This document shows positions 9,209 to 19,674 of a stretch of 64,000 nucleotides of DNA, in pieces (position 1 is the first letter of the stretch; each line of letters begins with the position of its first letter). A program made the translations under genes and the position numbers. Origin of the DNA: Mariniblastus sp. (lineage in GTDB: Bacteria; Planctomycetota; Planctomycetia; Pirellulales; Pirellulaceae); assembly GCA_028823415.1 (NCBI GenBank), contig JAPKBL010000004.1, positions 19,600 to 83,599 on the forward strand, given 5' to 3'. The notes beneath the pieces are model-generated. The model worked only from the letters and a program-made list of their open reading frames with translations. It was not told the origin of the DNA and did no database searches.

Positions 9209-10852
9209 TTACTTCAGCTCGCTTCGTTTGACCGTGATCGAGTGTGGTTTTTCCCCATCAATGTTGACTATTTCGTAGGTTACTTGCGGATCATTAAGCG
9301 TCGTGTCGAAAGTGACCAACCCGAAGGATTGCGGCTTATTGTAGCTAAAAATAGCTCCGGCTTTCTCCATGGTTGGATGAACGTGTTGATTGGTTAGGCG
9401 AGAGGAATTGAATTCATAAAGATCATATCCATTAGGGCGTTCAATCTTCCAAGCATCAGATCGATGTCGGTCAGCAGATACCAATACAACTCCTTCGATT
9501 TTGTTTGATTCGATAAAACTCAATAACTCTTCGTGTTCCTTTTTGTACCCGTTCCACGTGTCTTTACTATCTCCTTTGGTGCGGAAATCAAACGGGACCG
9601 AAGAACAAATGACCTTGAAGGTCCCGGTAGATTTTTGGAGTTGTTTCTTTAGCCATTTCTTTTGTACCTCACCGAGCATGGAGCGAGGTTTAGTTTTTGG
9701 CGAGGTTCGATAATAGCGGCAGTCGAGCATAATAAAATCGACGTCGGCGATAGAAAACGAGTACCAACAACCCGGCTGTTGATCCCCGCCGCCGTATCCG
9801 GGATTGGCCCAGTTCTGACGAAAAATTGGAAAGACCCAGTCTTTTTTCCAAAAAGGTGCGTCGATGTCAGCGCCTCCCCAACTGTCATTGGTGCTGAAAT
9901 CGTGATCATCCCAAATCGTGAAAACGGGTGATCTGGCGGTTAGTTTTCTCCATTCGGGACGAGATTGGCGTCGCTGGTAAGTGTACTGTTGCATGATGAC
10001 AGATTCAGGGTCATCGATATAAACATTGTCGCCAAGCAAGAGGATTGCTTGAGGATCAAATGCGCCGATCGTATTCCACATTCGTTCGTTTTCAGGTACG
10101 TAACCCGCCCCGCCGCCGAAGGCGATGACGAATTTCGACGGCTGTGCTTTGGGTGGTAACGTCCGAAACGAGTATTTTTTCTCGCCAGGTTGGCCGTCGA
10201 TCAGGACGGAATATTGATACTCATGATTCGGTTTCAATTGGGAGACGTCAACAACAGCGGTAAAGTCTTCGCTCGTGAGCGATTTAACATCGTCACTGTA
10301 GCCGACTTTTTTTCCAGAATCAGGGTTGGTAATTAGCACGTTAACATTCGATGGTTTGCCAGTCCGAACCCAAAACGAAGCGGTGGAGTCGGTTACATTC
10401 CCAACGAGTGGTCCATGAATTGGTTCGTGGGCATATTGAGCCGCCAGCGTTTTCATGAGCGCCGAGTCGGCCAGCGGTTTTAGCATTTCCCGCGGCCCGG
10501 CGATGAGTCGTCCTTCGGGAAGGCCAGCCGCGATCGCGCGCTTCATGTAGTCCTCGGATTTAGCTAATTGACTTCGTTGACCGTGAAGGATCCCGAGCAT
10601 GTAAAGTGTTTCCGCGTCGCCAGGGTGTTCGGTCAGGTACTGCTCTAAAAAGGTTTGTGTCTTATCGAGTTGGCCTCGAAGAATAAGCCGCAAGGACGAC
10701 TGATGGACGCGCTTGTATTGATTTTCTTTGCGAAACGAAAGATCCGGTTTCGGCTTGCTCGCCCCCGCTAAATCGTAGTCGGGAAGAATTTGGCCAAATG
10801 CAGGCGTGGCGATTCCCCAGCAAATAAACAATAACAACAACTTGAATTTCAT
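9209..10852 (-). CDS. PhoD-like alkaline phosphatase/metallophosphatase with N-terminal TPR-like region
   Basis: LLLGDNVYIDD, PVFTIWDDHDFSTNDSWGG, VVLVSADRHRSDAW; Fn3-like segment TDSTASFWVRTGKPSNVNVLI; TPR-like TLYMLGILHGQRSQLAKSEDYMKRAI; signal peptide. Confidence 0.9.
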   Translation of the reverse strand: MKFKLLLLFICWGIATPAFGQILPDYDLAGASKPKPDLSFRKENQYKRVHQSSLRLILRGQLDKTQTFLEQYLTEHPGDAETLYMLGILHGQRSQLAKSEDYMKRAIAAGLPEGRLIAGPREMLKPLADSALMKTLAAQYAHEPIHGPLVGNVTDSTASFWVRTGKPSNVNVLITNPDSGKKVGYSDDVKSLTSEDFTAVVDVSQLKPNHEYQYSVLIDGQPGEKKYSFRTLPPKAQPSKFVIAFGGGAGYVPENERMWNTIGAFDPQAILLLGDNVYIDDPESVIMQQYTYQRRQSRPEWRKLTARSPVFTIWDDHDFSTNDSWGGADIDAPFWKKDWVFPIFRQNWANPGYGGGDQQPGCWYSFSIADVDFIMLDCRYYRTSPKTKPRSMLGEVQKKWLKKQLQKSTGTFKVICSSVPFDFRTKGDSKDTWNGYKKEHEELLSFIESNKIEGVVLVSADRHRSDAWKIERPNGYDLYEFNSSRLTNQHVHPTMEKAGAIFSYNKPQSFGLVTFDTTLNDPQVTYEIVNIDGEKPHSITVKRSELK

Positions 10853-11142
10853 GATCGACTCAGCGAAAGTGGATTTTAAGGAATTGCTCTATTTTCCATT
10901 TCCAAATGGCAAATGCAATGGAATAAAAAAAAACAGCCTGTGTTGAGAGCCAGAATACCAAAATTTAGATCGGGTGTTAGCGAGCAATCCCGAAGTTCTT
11001 TGTTACTAGCTACGCGGAGATCAGGTTTAAAAAATATTGTGATTATGAAAAATCGCTTCCCATTACTTGAGCGGAGATTCAATGGGCGACTAAAATTGAA
11101 CAACGAGATGATTGATAAAACCTGCCAAAATTAATAAATAGA

Positions 11143-12279
11143 ATGAAGATAAATTTCAAATATTGCCATCGCTGTCTTGTCTGCTGGCGAGTTTATTTGT
11201 TGGTTGGGCTATTTTTAATTTCGATTAATTTTCGCGTCGGCGCTCAGGAGCTGGGCGCGAAGGGGCGGTCTGGTGCTCAAGATCTGTTTTTTCCAAATAG
11301 CGATCAGGACTGGGAGCGATTGACACCGGCAGCGGCGAAATGGGATGAAGTGGCGTTAAAAAGTACGTTGAAGTATGTGGGTGAGCAAAAATCATCGGCA
11401 CTGGTTATCTTGTGGCGCGGGCGGATCGTGGCTGAGCAATATTGGGACCTGGTCGGTTCGCGAAAGTATCAGACAATGGTGTACGGGGAGGATGAACGGG
11501 GACATGCCCTGGAAGATGTGGCCTCGGTGCAGAAGAGTTTAGCGGCGGTGTTGTTGGGAATAGCGTTAGATAAAGAACTAGTCGAGCTTACCGATTCAGT
11601 AACGAAACATCTTGGAAGCGGCTGGTCCAATGCGCCCGTGTTGGCGGAGGCCGAAATAACGTTGGAACATCTGATTTCAATGTCATCAGGTTTGAGCGAT
11701 CAATTGGAATTTCGATCGAAGCCGGAAAGGAAGTGGAAATACAACACCAATGCTTATTCGCGAATTGTAAATGTGCTTGAGTCTGCCGCCGGCCTCAATC
11801 GCAATGAACTAACGGAACAGTGGCTGTCGCCGCTGCAGATGAAAAATTCGGTTTGGAAAGTACGCCGGTTCGCAAAGTCTGACCCCAAGACTAACCGCCA
11901 CGGCTGGGTCACGTCGGCTCGGGATTTAGCGAGGCTGGGATTACTTGTTTCTGCCAACGGCGACTGGAAGGATCGCGCTGTGATCCAGGACAAAGATTAT
12001 GTTCGACATATGCTTCAATCATCGCAACGGCTCAATCCAAGCTACGGATACTTATGGTGGCTTAACGGACAGTCACATGCACTTCGGGCCGGTCGTCGCC
12101 GGGCAGGCCCTCTAAACCCGAACGCCCCCGAAGATATGGTTGCTGGCCTCGGTGCTCTAGGTCGAAAATTATATGTTGTGCCCAGTTTTCAGCTAGTGAT
12201 TGTTCGACTTGGCGAAGAGCCGGAGGCTGGATTTGATCGAAAGTTTTGGGGCCATTTTAATGTTGTATTAGGCCGTTAA
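11143..12279 (+). CDS. Serine hydrolase, beta-lactamase class C/penicillin-binding protein family
   Basis: SVQK (SxxK) motif in EDVASVQKSLAAVLLGIAL, HLISMSSGLSD, WKYNTNAYSRIVNVLE, YGYLWWLNG. Confidence 0.88.
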   Translation: MKINFKYCHRCLVCWRVYLLVGLFLISINFRVGAQELGAKGRSGAQDLFFPNSDQDWERLTPAAAKWDEVALKSTLKYVGEQKSSALVILWRGRIVAEQYWDLVGSRKYQTMVYGEDERGHALEDVASVQKSLAAVLLGIALDKELVELTDSVTKHLGSGWSNAPVLAEAEITLEHLISMSSGLSDQLEFRSKPERKWKYNTNAYSRIVNVLESAAGLNRNELTEQWLSPLQMKNSVWKVRRFAKSDPKTNRHGWVTSARDLARLGLLVSANGDWKDRAVIQDKDYVRHMLQSSQRLNPSYGYLWWLNGQSHALRAGRRRAGPLNPNAPEDMVAGLGALGRKLYVVPSFQLVIVRLGEEPEAGFDRKFWGHFNVVLGR

Positions 12280-12405
12280 AACACGGATTCGCTTGGTAAC
12301 GGCAAGTGGTCGGAGGTAGCGAGATTGTGGAATTCGATTTGCAATGGTCGGGAACGGATGCCACATTGAATCAGCAAAATAAAGTTTATCTTAAAAGGGG
12401 AAGAA

Positions 12406-13323
12406 ATGGATCGTCGAAGTGTTTTAAAGTTGGGTGTGGTTTCGAGCGTTACATGGCTCGCTTCGTCGCGGCTGCCAGCGCAGTGTAAGATTTTAAATTT
12501 CCCGAGCATGGCTGTGGCGGAGTGGCTGACGCTGGCAGTGCAACAGTATTCATTTAGCCGCCAACTCCGATCGGGCGAGATGAATATTCTTGATTTTCCC
12601 AAGACGGTCGTCGAAGGTACCGGAATCAAGGCGCTGGAATATTTTAATGGCCACATCGAAGACAAGGTAAAAAACGCTTCGTTTTTTAAACAGCTTAGGA
12701 AACGCTGTGACGATTTGGGTGCGGTCAATACAATGATGTTGTGTCGAAGCAAAAACGCGGTTGATTCACCGGATGGGAAAATCCGAAAATTAGCGGTCGA
12801 GGGTTATCGACCTTGGTTGGAGGCGACCCGGGTACTCGGTGGACAATATATTCGGGTTGATACTCGGCATCAGGGCAATGCGGAAAAGCAAAAAGGATTT
12901 GCGGTCGCTGGCCTGCGATCACTTTGTAAGGTCGCGGATGAATATGAAATGGGCATCCTCGTTGAAAACCATGGGAACCATTCTGGGAACGGTGCTTGGC
13001 TTGCGGATGTGATGAAAAAAGTTGATCTGGCAAATTGTGGAACCCTACCTGATTTTCAAAATTTCAAGGAATACGATCCCTACCAGGGAGTCACGGAGAT
13101 GATGCCCTGGGCGAAAATTCTTTGCGCTAAATCAAAATCATTTGATAACAACGGTGATGAAGAAAATGTTGACTATCGAAAGATGTTGAAAATTGCTAAG
13201 GCTGCTGGATTTCGAGGGTACATAGGAATCGAATTTGAAGGCCATGGCGTCGATCCAGTTGAGGGAATTAATGCGACCAAGAAATTGATTCAAAAGGTAA
13301 TGCGTGAATTGAAGCAGGCTTAA
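12406..13323 (+). CDS. Sugar phosphate isomerase/epimerase-like (xylose-isomerase-like TIM barrel)
   Basis: Twin-Arg-like N-terminus (MDRRSVLKLG), GILVENHGNHSG, GTLPDFQNF, YIGIEFEGHGVDPVEGINATKKLI. Confidence 0.85.
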   Translation: MDRRSVLKLGVVSSVTWLASSRLPAQCKILNFPSMAVAEWLTLAVQQYSFSRQLRSGEMNILDFPKTVVEGTGIKALEYFNGHIEDKVKNASFFKQLRKRCDDLGAVNTMMLCRSKNAVDSPDGKIRKLAVEGYRPWLEATRVLGGQYIRVDTRHQGNAEKQKGFAVAGLRSLCKVADEYEMGILVENHGNHSGNGAWLADVMKKVDLANCGTLPDFQNFKEYDPYQGVTEMMPWAKILCAKSKSFDNNGDEENVDYRKMLKIAKAAGFRGYIGIEFEGHGVDPVEGINATKKLIQKVMRELKQA

Positions 13324-13472
13324 GCTTACGGTTGGTCGAGTAATCGAGCAGAGAAGGGGGCTGACGTGTCAATTTGAGAAGGTTGGTTCAAAGGGTGAAC
13401 CGTGTGGATGATATGTGTTAGGATTGCCGTCGCTGATTTTTGAATTCCCTTCTCGTAGCGCCGGGTTAAGTT

Positions 13473-15137
13473 ATGACCATTATTATTACCTTCCTCTTTT
13501 TTACGACCCTTGTCATTGTTTTGACTTGGTGGGTAACCCGCGGCACGAATCTGGATACCGACGAAGGTTATTTTCTGGCAGGTCGAAGCCTGACCGGAAT
13601 TTTCATTGCCGGCTCGCTATTGTTGACGAATTTATCGACTGAGCAGTTGATCGGGCTTAATGCCGGTTCATTCAACGAAGGGCTTTCGGTCATGTGCTGG
13701 GAAGTCGTGGCCGGCATGTCGCTGGTGGTGCTCGCGCTGGTTTTTCTTCCGAGGTATCTCAAGTCTGGGATCGCAACGATTCCTCAGTTTCTTGAAGAGC
13801 GATACGACTCATCTGTCCGGGCGATCACCGCGGGTATTTTTATCGTTGCCTACATGTTGATTTTATTACCATTTGTTTTGTATCTCGGAGCGAGAGGGCT
13901 CAACGGCATGTTGGGCTTAGAGGCGGTTTTTGGTTTTACCGAGTTGCAAACGATCTGGGCCGTAATCACATTTATCGCGGTACTTGGAGGAGGCTATGCG
14001 ATTTGGGGTGGAATGCGGGCGATTGCAGTCTCGGATACTTTCAACGGGGCAGGATTGTTGGTTGGCGGTTTGATGATCACGTTCTTCTCACTGCGTGTTG
14101 TCGCCGGTGATGAAGGCGGATTTATGGGAGCGTTTGAAAAAATTAAGTTGGCCGATACAGATGCATTTCAATCGCTTGGAAAAGCAGACGAAGGGACGCA
14201 TTGGCCAACTCTGTTTACCGGCGTGCTGTTGTTGAATTTTTTCTATTGGTGCACCAATCAGCAGATTATTCAAAGAACGTTTGGCGCGAAAAATTTAGCC
14301 GAAGGCCAAAAGGGTGTTCTATTAGCTGCGTTTTTTAAGATCTTAGCACCGTTGGTGCTTATTTTGCCAGGAATCATGGCTGCCTATTTGGTGATTGGCG
14401 CTCAGGATGCTGAGATGATGGCAGCCGTTGGAACCAATGAAAAGGGAAACTGGATAGCTGATCGAGCCTACGGGGCATTGGTTACCCGAGTGCTTCCCGA
14501 ATGGTTGTTGGGATTCTTTGCGGCTGTTGTGGTCGGGTCAATCCTGTCTACGTTTAACTCGGTGCTAAACTCAGCCGCGACGTTATTTTCACTGGATGTC
14601 TACAAGCAGTATCTGAATCCTCAGGCTTCAACAAAAACAGTTGTTCGTTCGGGCCAGGTATGCAGTTTTGTGGTTGCCGTATTTGCGGTGGTCGCAGCGC
14701 CAAATATTTTCTATGGCCGCGAGAGTGTTTTTGGATTCTTTCAAACTCTCAACGGTGTTTATTTTATCCCGCTCCTCGCCATCATTATGATTGGAATGTT
14801 TAATCGCTACGCCGACGGGAAATCGGCTTTGATCACGTTACTGGTGGGATTGGGGCTCATGGTCATCGGGACTTTCTTTACCGGCGAGGTCAAGGAAACG
14901 GAAACCGCCGGATGGTTGATGGGATATTTCGGTTCTCCATTTCATTACATGGGCGCAGTATTTGTCTTGTTAATTGTTCTGCAACTCGTGCTCAGCGCCG
15001 CAGGGATGAAGCGAGCCGAACCCTACGTTCAAGTGGATGCGGGGCTCGTTGATTTGACACCCTGGAAGCCAGCACCTTATGTGGGAGCGGCGTTGATCAT
15101 GTTGGTGATTGCGATTTACGTCTATTTCGCAATATAA
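13473..15137 (+). CDS. Sodium:solute symporter (SSS) family transporter
   Basis: Multi-TM protein with FLAGRSLTGIFIAGSLLLTNLSTEQLIGLNAGSF, GGYAIWGGMRAIAVSD, STFNSVLNSAATLFSLDVYKQY. Confidence 0.93.
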   Translation: MTIIITFLFFTTLVIVLTWWVTRGTNLDTDEGYFLAGRSLTGIFIAGSLLLTNLSTEQLIGLNAGSFNEGLSVMCWEVVAGMSLVVLALVFLPRYLKSGIATIPQFLEERYDSSVRAITAGIFIVAYMLILLPFVLYLGARGLNGMLGLEAVFGFTELQTIWAVITFIAVLGGGYAIWGGMRAIAVSDTFNGAGLLVGGLMITFFSLRVVAGDEGGFMGAFEKIKLADTDAFQSLGKADEGTHWPTLFTGVLLLNFFYWCTNQQIIQRTFGAKNLAEGQKGVLLAAFFKILAPLVLILPGIMAAYLVIGAQDAEMMAAVGTNEKGNWIADRAYGALVTRVLPEWLLGFFAAVVVGSILSTFNSVLNSAATLFSLDVYKQYLNPQASTKTVVRSGQVCSFVVAVFAVVAAPNIFYGRESVFGFFQTLNGVYFIPLLAIIMIGMFNRYADGKSALITLLVGLGLMVIGTFFTGEVKETETAGWLMGYFGSPFHYMGAVFVLLIVLQLVLSAAGMKRAEPYVQVDAGLVDLTPWKPAPYVGAALIMLVIAIYVYFAI

Positions 15138-15484
15138 CAAAACGGACGCTCAAACAGGCACACGCGTTGGGTTTGGCAAGTGCGGCCTCAAAGTGTTTTC
15201 CACTCCCATCGACCCATTCATCAGCAATGGCGATGGTAGCAAACCCGCTAGCCAATAAAATTAGAATTCCAATTTATTTCATTTCAATTTTTCCAAAAGC
15301 AATTGTGATTGACGGGTGGCAAGTGATGGGTTGTTTTCCTCTTGGTGCATGGAAGCTTGAGGAAATTCTAAAAATTAATTATTGCCGGAAAGCAGTTGGC
15401 TGTTGAGTTTCAAGTATTTTGGCCGTGCAGAAATATTTCACGGCCAGCGAAGCGACGTTGATAAGTGACATCGTCGGAAAGCAA

Positions 15485-17035
15485 TTAGTCCGCTTGGTAA
15501 AGCCGCGATTGATCATCCAGTGGGACAAGCCAAACGTTTCGAAACTTAACTGCGTTGTTGTGATCCTGAAGAAAGACAGGACCAGTCATTGTCTTTTTTT
15601 GCTGCTTGCCAATTTCTTTCAGATAGTTCGTTACCCCGTGTCGGTAAGGGTGAAATGAAGAGCGAGCTTCTTCAAATTTCGTCTCATCTTGAACTTTTTG
15701 GCCATTTAGAAAAGCAGTGACTGATCCAGGCTTAATGATATTGCCTTTTTTATCTCGTCTCGGTGCTCGATAACGAATGTCATAAACCTGCCATTCGCCA
15801 GGTGGACGCGCGGCATTAACGAGTGCCTTGCTGAATCCATAAAGTGCGCCCATATCATTCATGGTGATTTCATCTTTGCCATGCGTGTTAATAATTTGGA
15901 GTTCGTAATTGCCGTGAATGTAGATGCCGCTATTACCAGAGCCTTTTGGAGGAAGCATAAATTCAACATGGATATCAGCGTCTCGAAAATGGTATTGAGA
16001 AACGAGGTGGTTCATGTTGGATCCGCCGCGTGTTGAGGTCACCACACCATTTTCGTCGGGCCAATCGGATTCGGTTCCCTCACGACCGAGAAATAGGTTC
16101 TCAGTTGGACTCAGTAGTACGATTGAATCTTCTGGAGGAGCGACGGGCAGTTTGGTTTGGTTGGGCGAAAATGAAAAGTCATTTTTTGCCCCCGCTCGGG
16201 CGCGTTCAATTGCAAAATTCACAAGTGGTTGGGAGTGAAAAAAACCTTGCCACAGATTGTGTCCTTGGCCTTCGACGACAACGAGATCGACTAATTTCCC
16301 CTGACCAAGTTCCTTGTAGCGATTTACTAATTCAGCTGAATTTTCTTTGAGAGGGACAACCTTGTCGGCCTTTCCATGAATAATAAAAACAGGAATGCCA
16401 GCCTTGGCGAGCTTGTCAATTTTTGCAATGGGGTTGTGCTGATGCAGAGAATTAGACAATTCGGACTCGGTAAGTCCGTAGGCGGCGGCCGCTTTTTTAA
16501 GACCCGGGTAGGTGGTGAGATCAAACACCGGATAGATGCCGGCGAGACCGGAAACTCGTTCCGGATGACTGATCGCCCAACTGCTCGACCATAGCCCACC
16601 GCGACTTCGTCCAAGAAGGCATGTTCGTTTTGCAAAACCTCTATTTTCGGTGAGCTCTTTGTAGAGTGATGAAAAATGTTTTTGGCTGGCAGGACTTCCA
16701 TAGGCTTCGCCAACATCGATTCCGGCAACGGCGACGCCGGCGTTAAGGAATTGCTCGTGGATCCATTTTTCGTGTTGATCGGGATAACGTGGAAGGGTGG
16801 GCGAATACAAGACCCACGGTTGCGGGGTCTGGCGTTTCGATTCTTCTGGCCACATGATAAACGCTGGGCGCTGGTCGATCAGGAACGACTCGCCGGGGAG
16901 TATTAACTGTTTGATGGGTTTTGAAGTCGCGGCTTGTTCTTCAGAGTCTTGCGCTGAAATCACGCATTCATGAGTGATAAGAAAAAAAAGACAGCCGCCA
17001 AGAAATAACTTTTGAAAGTCAGAGAGCAGGAGCAT
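15485..17035 (-). CDS. Secreted alpha/beta hydrolase (prolyl-oligopeptidase-like) fused to C-terminal DUF1080 (3-keto-disaccharide hydrolase) domain
   Basis: LLGRSRGGLWSSSWAISHPERV, VFIIHGKADKVVP, GQGHN; C-terminal SGNSGIYIHGNYELQIINTHGK...PPGEWQVYDIRYRAPRRD...FLNGQKVQDET...PVFLQDHNNAVKFRNVWLVPL. Start trimmed to MLLLSDFQ from the 17122 ORF start. Confidence 0.85.
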   Translation of the reverse strand: MLLLSDFQKLFLGGCLFFLITHECVISAQDSEEQAATSKPIKQLILPGESFLIDQRPAFIMWPEESKRQTPQPWVLYSPTLPRYPDQHEKWIHEQFLNAGVAVAGIDVGEAYGSPASQKHFSSLYKELTENRGFAKRTCLLGRSRGGLWSSSWAISHPERVSGLAGIYPVFDLTTYPGLKKAAAAYGLTESELSNSLHQHNPIAKIDKLAKAGIPVFIIHGKADKVVPLKENSAELVNRYKELGQGKLVDLVVVEGQGHNLWQGFFHSQPLVNFAIERARAGAKNDFSFSPNQTKLPVAPPEDSIVLLSPTENLFLGREGTESDWPDENGVVTSTRGGSNMNHLVSQYHFRDADIHVEFMLPPKGSGNSGIYIHGNYELQIINTHGKDEITMNDMGALYGFSKALVNAARPPGEWQVYDIRYRAPRRDKKGNIIKPGSVTAFLNGQKVQDETKFEEARSSFHPYRHGVTNYLKEIGKQQKKTMTGPVFLQDHNNAVKFRNVWLVPLDDQSRLYQAD

Positions 17036-17185
17036 GGTGTTCAATTCCGAAAAATTCGATACCTCATTGCGCGTTAGATTGCGGCAACGTAAGTCGTCAA
17101 TTTTAGTTTTAATTAATCTCAATTAAAATAGCGGAACGAAGAATCAGTTCGCGTTCTCTAATTTTATCGAACCATAGCCGATCGA

Positions 17186-18097
17186 TTATCTGCGGACGAG
17201 ATTTTTCATCGTCGCCGGGGCGCCAAGTAAGGCAGATTTGGTCAATTCTGACCAAGTGTTGGCTTGCTGGCTGACGGGGCGTGGTCGGAGGCCGGCTTTG
17301 CGAAGCATGCGGTTCATCCGATAAACACGATCGCGGCGAATCGAGCTGGGCGTGCGAAAATTGATACTGACGGAAATGGAGATCTCATCGAGGGTGCGCA
17401 CCCAGTGAGGAGCCGTTACTGGAACGTAAACACCATCTCCCGGATTCATTTCAAAAAGCTGATATTGCTCAAACAGCGACTCGCTACAGTTGGTGATTCG
17501 CTGTCCTTCGTTATAAAAGCCTTCTAGGGCCTCTTCGGGAAGAACGTCACGGTTGTTGACGTCGTAGATCGCCATTTGCTTTTTGCCGCGAATTTGCATG
17601 AAGAAATTCTGCTCTGGATCATAGTGATAGGGCGTATACGCCTGCGGAGGACTGATGAAAATAAAACTTTCACGTCCGCTGATTTTTCCGGTCACCGGTT
17701 CCACAAACTCGCCAAGAGAATCAAGGCACTCATTTACAAACTGTCCGTAGACCGAGTCGGATTCAACATTACGAAGCACGATAACGATGTTTTGGTGCTC
17801 AATAGCCTGGATCAATTCGTCAGTCGAGAGTTCGTCATTATCGGCCGCATGTTTATAGTGCTCAAGATCTTCGTGGGTTCCAAATTCCTGTTTACTGAAT
17901 ACGTATTCCCTTTGTTTTCGGGGCAGTCGTTTTGACAGTTCAATTAGATTTTCCAGCTGAAAAAGTGGATGTTGTTGGAGCTGGTGCTGGATCGCGAACG
18001 GCTGGGCGTCGACGTGATTTTCGAAAGTGGTCGGATCGATGCGAACCATGTCAGATTGAAACGTCGTTCCGGCGGGAAGTGTAATCTTTTTGATCAT
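17186..18097 (-). CDS. Cupin-like/JmjC-type (cupin_8) protein
   Basis: YTPYHYDPEQNFFMQIRGKKQMAIYD (HxD) and MNPGDGVYVPVTAPHWV. Confidence 0.82.
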   Translation of the reverse strand: MIKKITLPAGTTFQSDMVRIDPTTFENHVDAQPFAIQHQLQQHPLFQLENLIELSKRLPRKQREYVFSKQEFGTHEDLEHYKHAADNDELSTDELIQAIEHQNIVIVLRNVESDSVYGQFVNECLDSLGEFVEPVTGKISGRESFIFISPPQAYTPYHYDPEQNFFMQIRGKKQMAIYDVNNRDVLPEEALEGFYNEGQRITNCSESLFEQYQLFEMNPGDGVYVPVTAPHWVRTLDEISISVSINFRTPSSIRRDRVYRMNRMLRKAGLRPRPVSQQANTWSELTKSALLGAPATMKNLVRR

Positions 18098-18146
18098 GTT
18101 CTGATTTCTGGAATGTCGTGGATGATTCTGCTGGGTAGCCAGGAGG

Positions 18147-19379
18147 CTATTTTTTTGATCGCAAGTTTTTCATTTTGTGGGCGGCGGTTTGGAGGCTCGG
18201 CATGATTCGCGTGGCCCAATTTGAAATGCCCGGTCGCAATCCGATTACAAGACTCTGGAATTCAAGGCGTTGACCCCAAATTCGATTGATCGTTGAATTG
18301 TCAGATGCTGTACAGGAATCGGCTAATTGAATTTCGCCTTGGTGCATCGATTCAATGTTGCCTATTTCAATTTGTAGGCCGGGCGAAAATGGTGAGTAGT
18401 TCTCATCAAAAGCCGTCTTGAATGAATATATGTTCTGACCTGAACGTAGATCGGAGAGCATTGCGATCGGTTTGTCGTCTAAAGTAAGCGACAGAAAACG
18501 GGCTTTTCCATCGGTGGCAGCGGATTGGATCAGCTCGCGATAAAATGCTTGCGTGGCCGGTTGGCAGGCGAGTGCGGTTCCCGCTTCGACTTTCCAACCC
18601 GAAGCTTCCATCGCAAGAAACTGGTGAGTCAGTTGTTCGTAATCGGAGAACGCATCCGATTGTTTCAGTTGAACGTCCCCTAATTCAGCTAGCCGACGAC
18701 TGAGTCGGCCATAGTTCTTTTTGACGCTTTTGGATACAAACTGTTTTTTGTAATCTTCTAGGGGCACGACTGGGCGAAAGGCAGCTCGGGAGAATTGATC
18801 GCGTTGAAATCGAGACCTAGCCGGATGCTGAATCAAATCATCGATGAGCCCTTGGAATTCCGGTTCTCCAGAAACTGTGTCGAGGCTTAGCAGGCCAAAT
18901 TTTTCTTTGGCTATAAAATCTAACATGGCTTCGAGCGCTTCCCCGCCGTGCACCCTGCAGAGCAGAGGTGTGTGATCGAAGCTTTGATCGTGGGACCAGA
19001 TTTCGAGGCACCTGATCGGTAGATGGTAAAACGACTTTTGGATCAAAGGCATCAATCCGTAGATTGTTTTGGAATCGTTTTCGAGAGGGCTGTTCGACCC
19101 TTCTGCAACTAAGACCTTGACCTTTGAGTTCCCAAAATGTCGCATGGCCGGAATTAGGAAATTTGATTCGAACGACGCATTAGTATATAGCGATCTCTCG
19201 GCGAGGCGATTCCACGGTTGCTTTAGTGATTCCAGTTCTTCGACAGATTCAATCCAGCGAACCGTCAAGGTGTCGGGATGATCGGGTTGTCGGCGCGGGA
19301 TGACCGTTTCATTCTTTAACGTTGAAATAGATGGCGGGGAGGACGTAGTCGGCATATTGGAATTTCCTGAAAATGGCAT
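18147..19379 (-). CDS. GNAT/FemAB-like acetyltransferase (CelD/BcsL-like)
   Basis: LTVRWIESVEELESLKQPWNRLAERS...PFASFESNF-like N-terminus, KKNYGRLSRRLAELG, FLSLTLDDKPIAMLSDLRSGQNIYSFKTAFDENYSPFSPGLQIEI. Trimmed from ORF start 19517 to MPFSGN. Confidence 0.8.
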   Translation of the reverse strand: MPFSGNSNMPTTSSPPSISTLKNETVIPRRQPDHPDTLTVRWIESVEELESLKQPWNRLAERSLYTNASFESNFLIPAMRHFGNSKVKVLVAEGSNSPLENDSKTIYGLMPLIQKSFYHLPIRCLEIWSHDQSFDHTPLLCRVHGGEALEAMLDFIAKEKFGLLSLDTVSGEPEFQGLIDDLIQHPARSRFQRDQFSRAAFRPVVPLEDYKKQFVSKSVKKNYGRLSRRLAELGDVQLKQSDAFSDYEQLTHQFLAMEASGWKVEAGTALACQPATQAFYRELIQSAATDGKARFLSLTLDDKPIAMLSDLRSGQNIYSFKTAFDENYSPFSPGLQIEIGNIESMHQGEIQLADSCTASDNSTINRIWGQRLEFQSLVIGLRPGISNWATRIMPSLQTAAHKMKNLRSKK

Positions 19380-19674
19380 GTAGAACCGTAGCTTATCTTC
19401 CCGAAGCTGCGCGTTTTTTCGGGTAAAACGGAGGAATTGAGATTCCTTTGCGTTTGACAGAGTGTGTGCGTTGGTCCAAATGATGCAAAATGGCAACGTC
19501 GACCAGAGAACGGCCAAGTGTTTGAAACTGAGGAAAGCGGCTGAGAACGTGGGGATGCATTAAACTGTCGGGCGGGAGAGGTTGAGATGTGTTTATATTC
19601 GGAATGAAAACGGTTCCCTTTAGACGGCCGATTGATTTCGAAAACGGGAAGATTGGATTAAAATCATTGAAGTT

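Noticed and set aside
12276-12752. 158-aa minus-strand ORF at the start of the isomerase gene
   Set aside because: Antisense to a supported CDS; no motif.
15420-15446. TGGCCGTG-CAGAAATATTT-CACGGCCA hairpin between convergent genes
   Set aside because: Perfect 8-bp stem but no following U-run on either strand; may be a factor-dependent or bidirectional stop, not strong enough to call.
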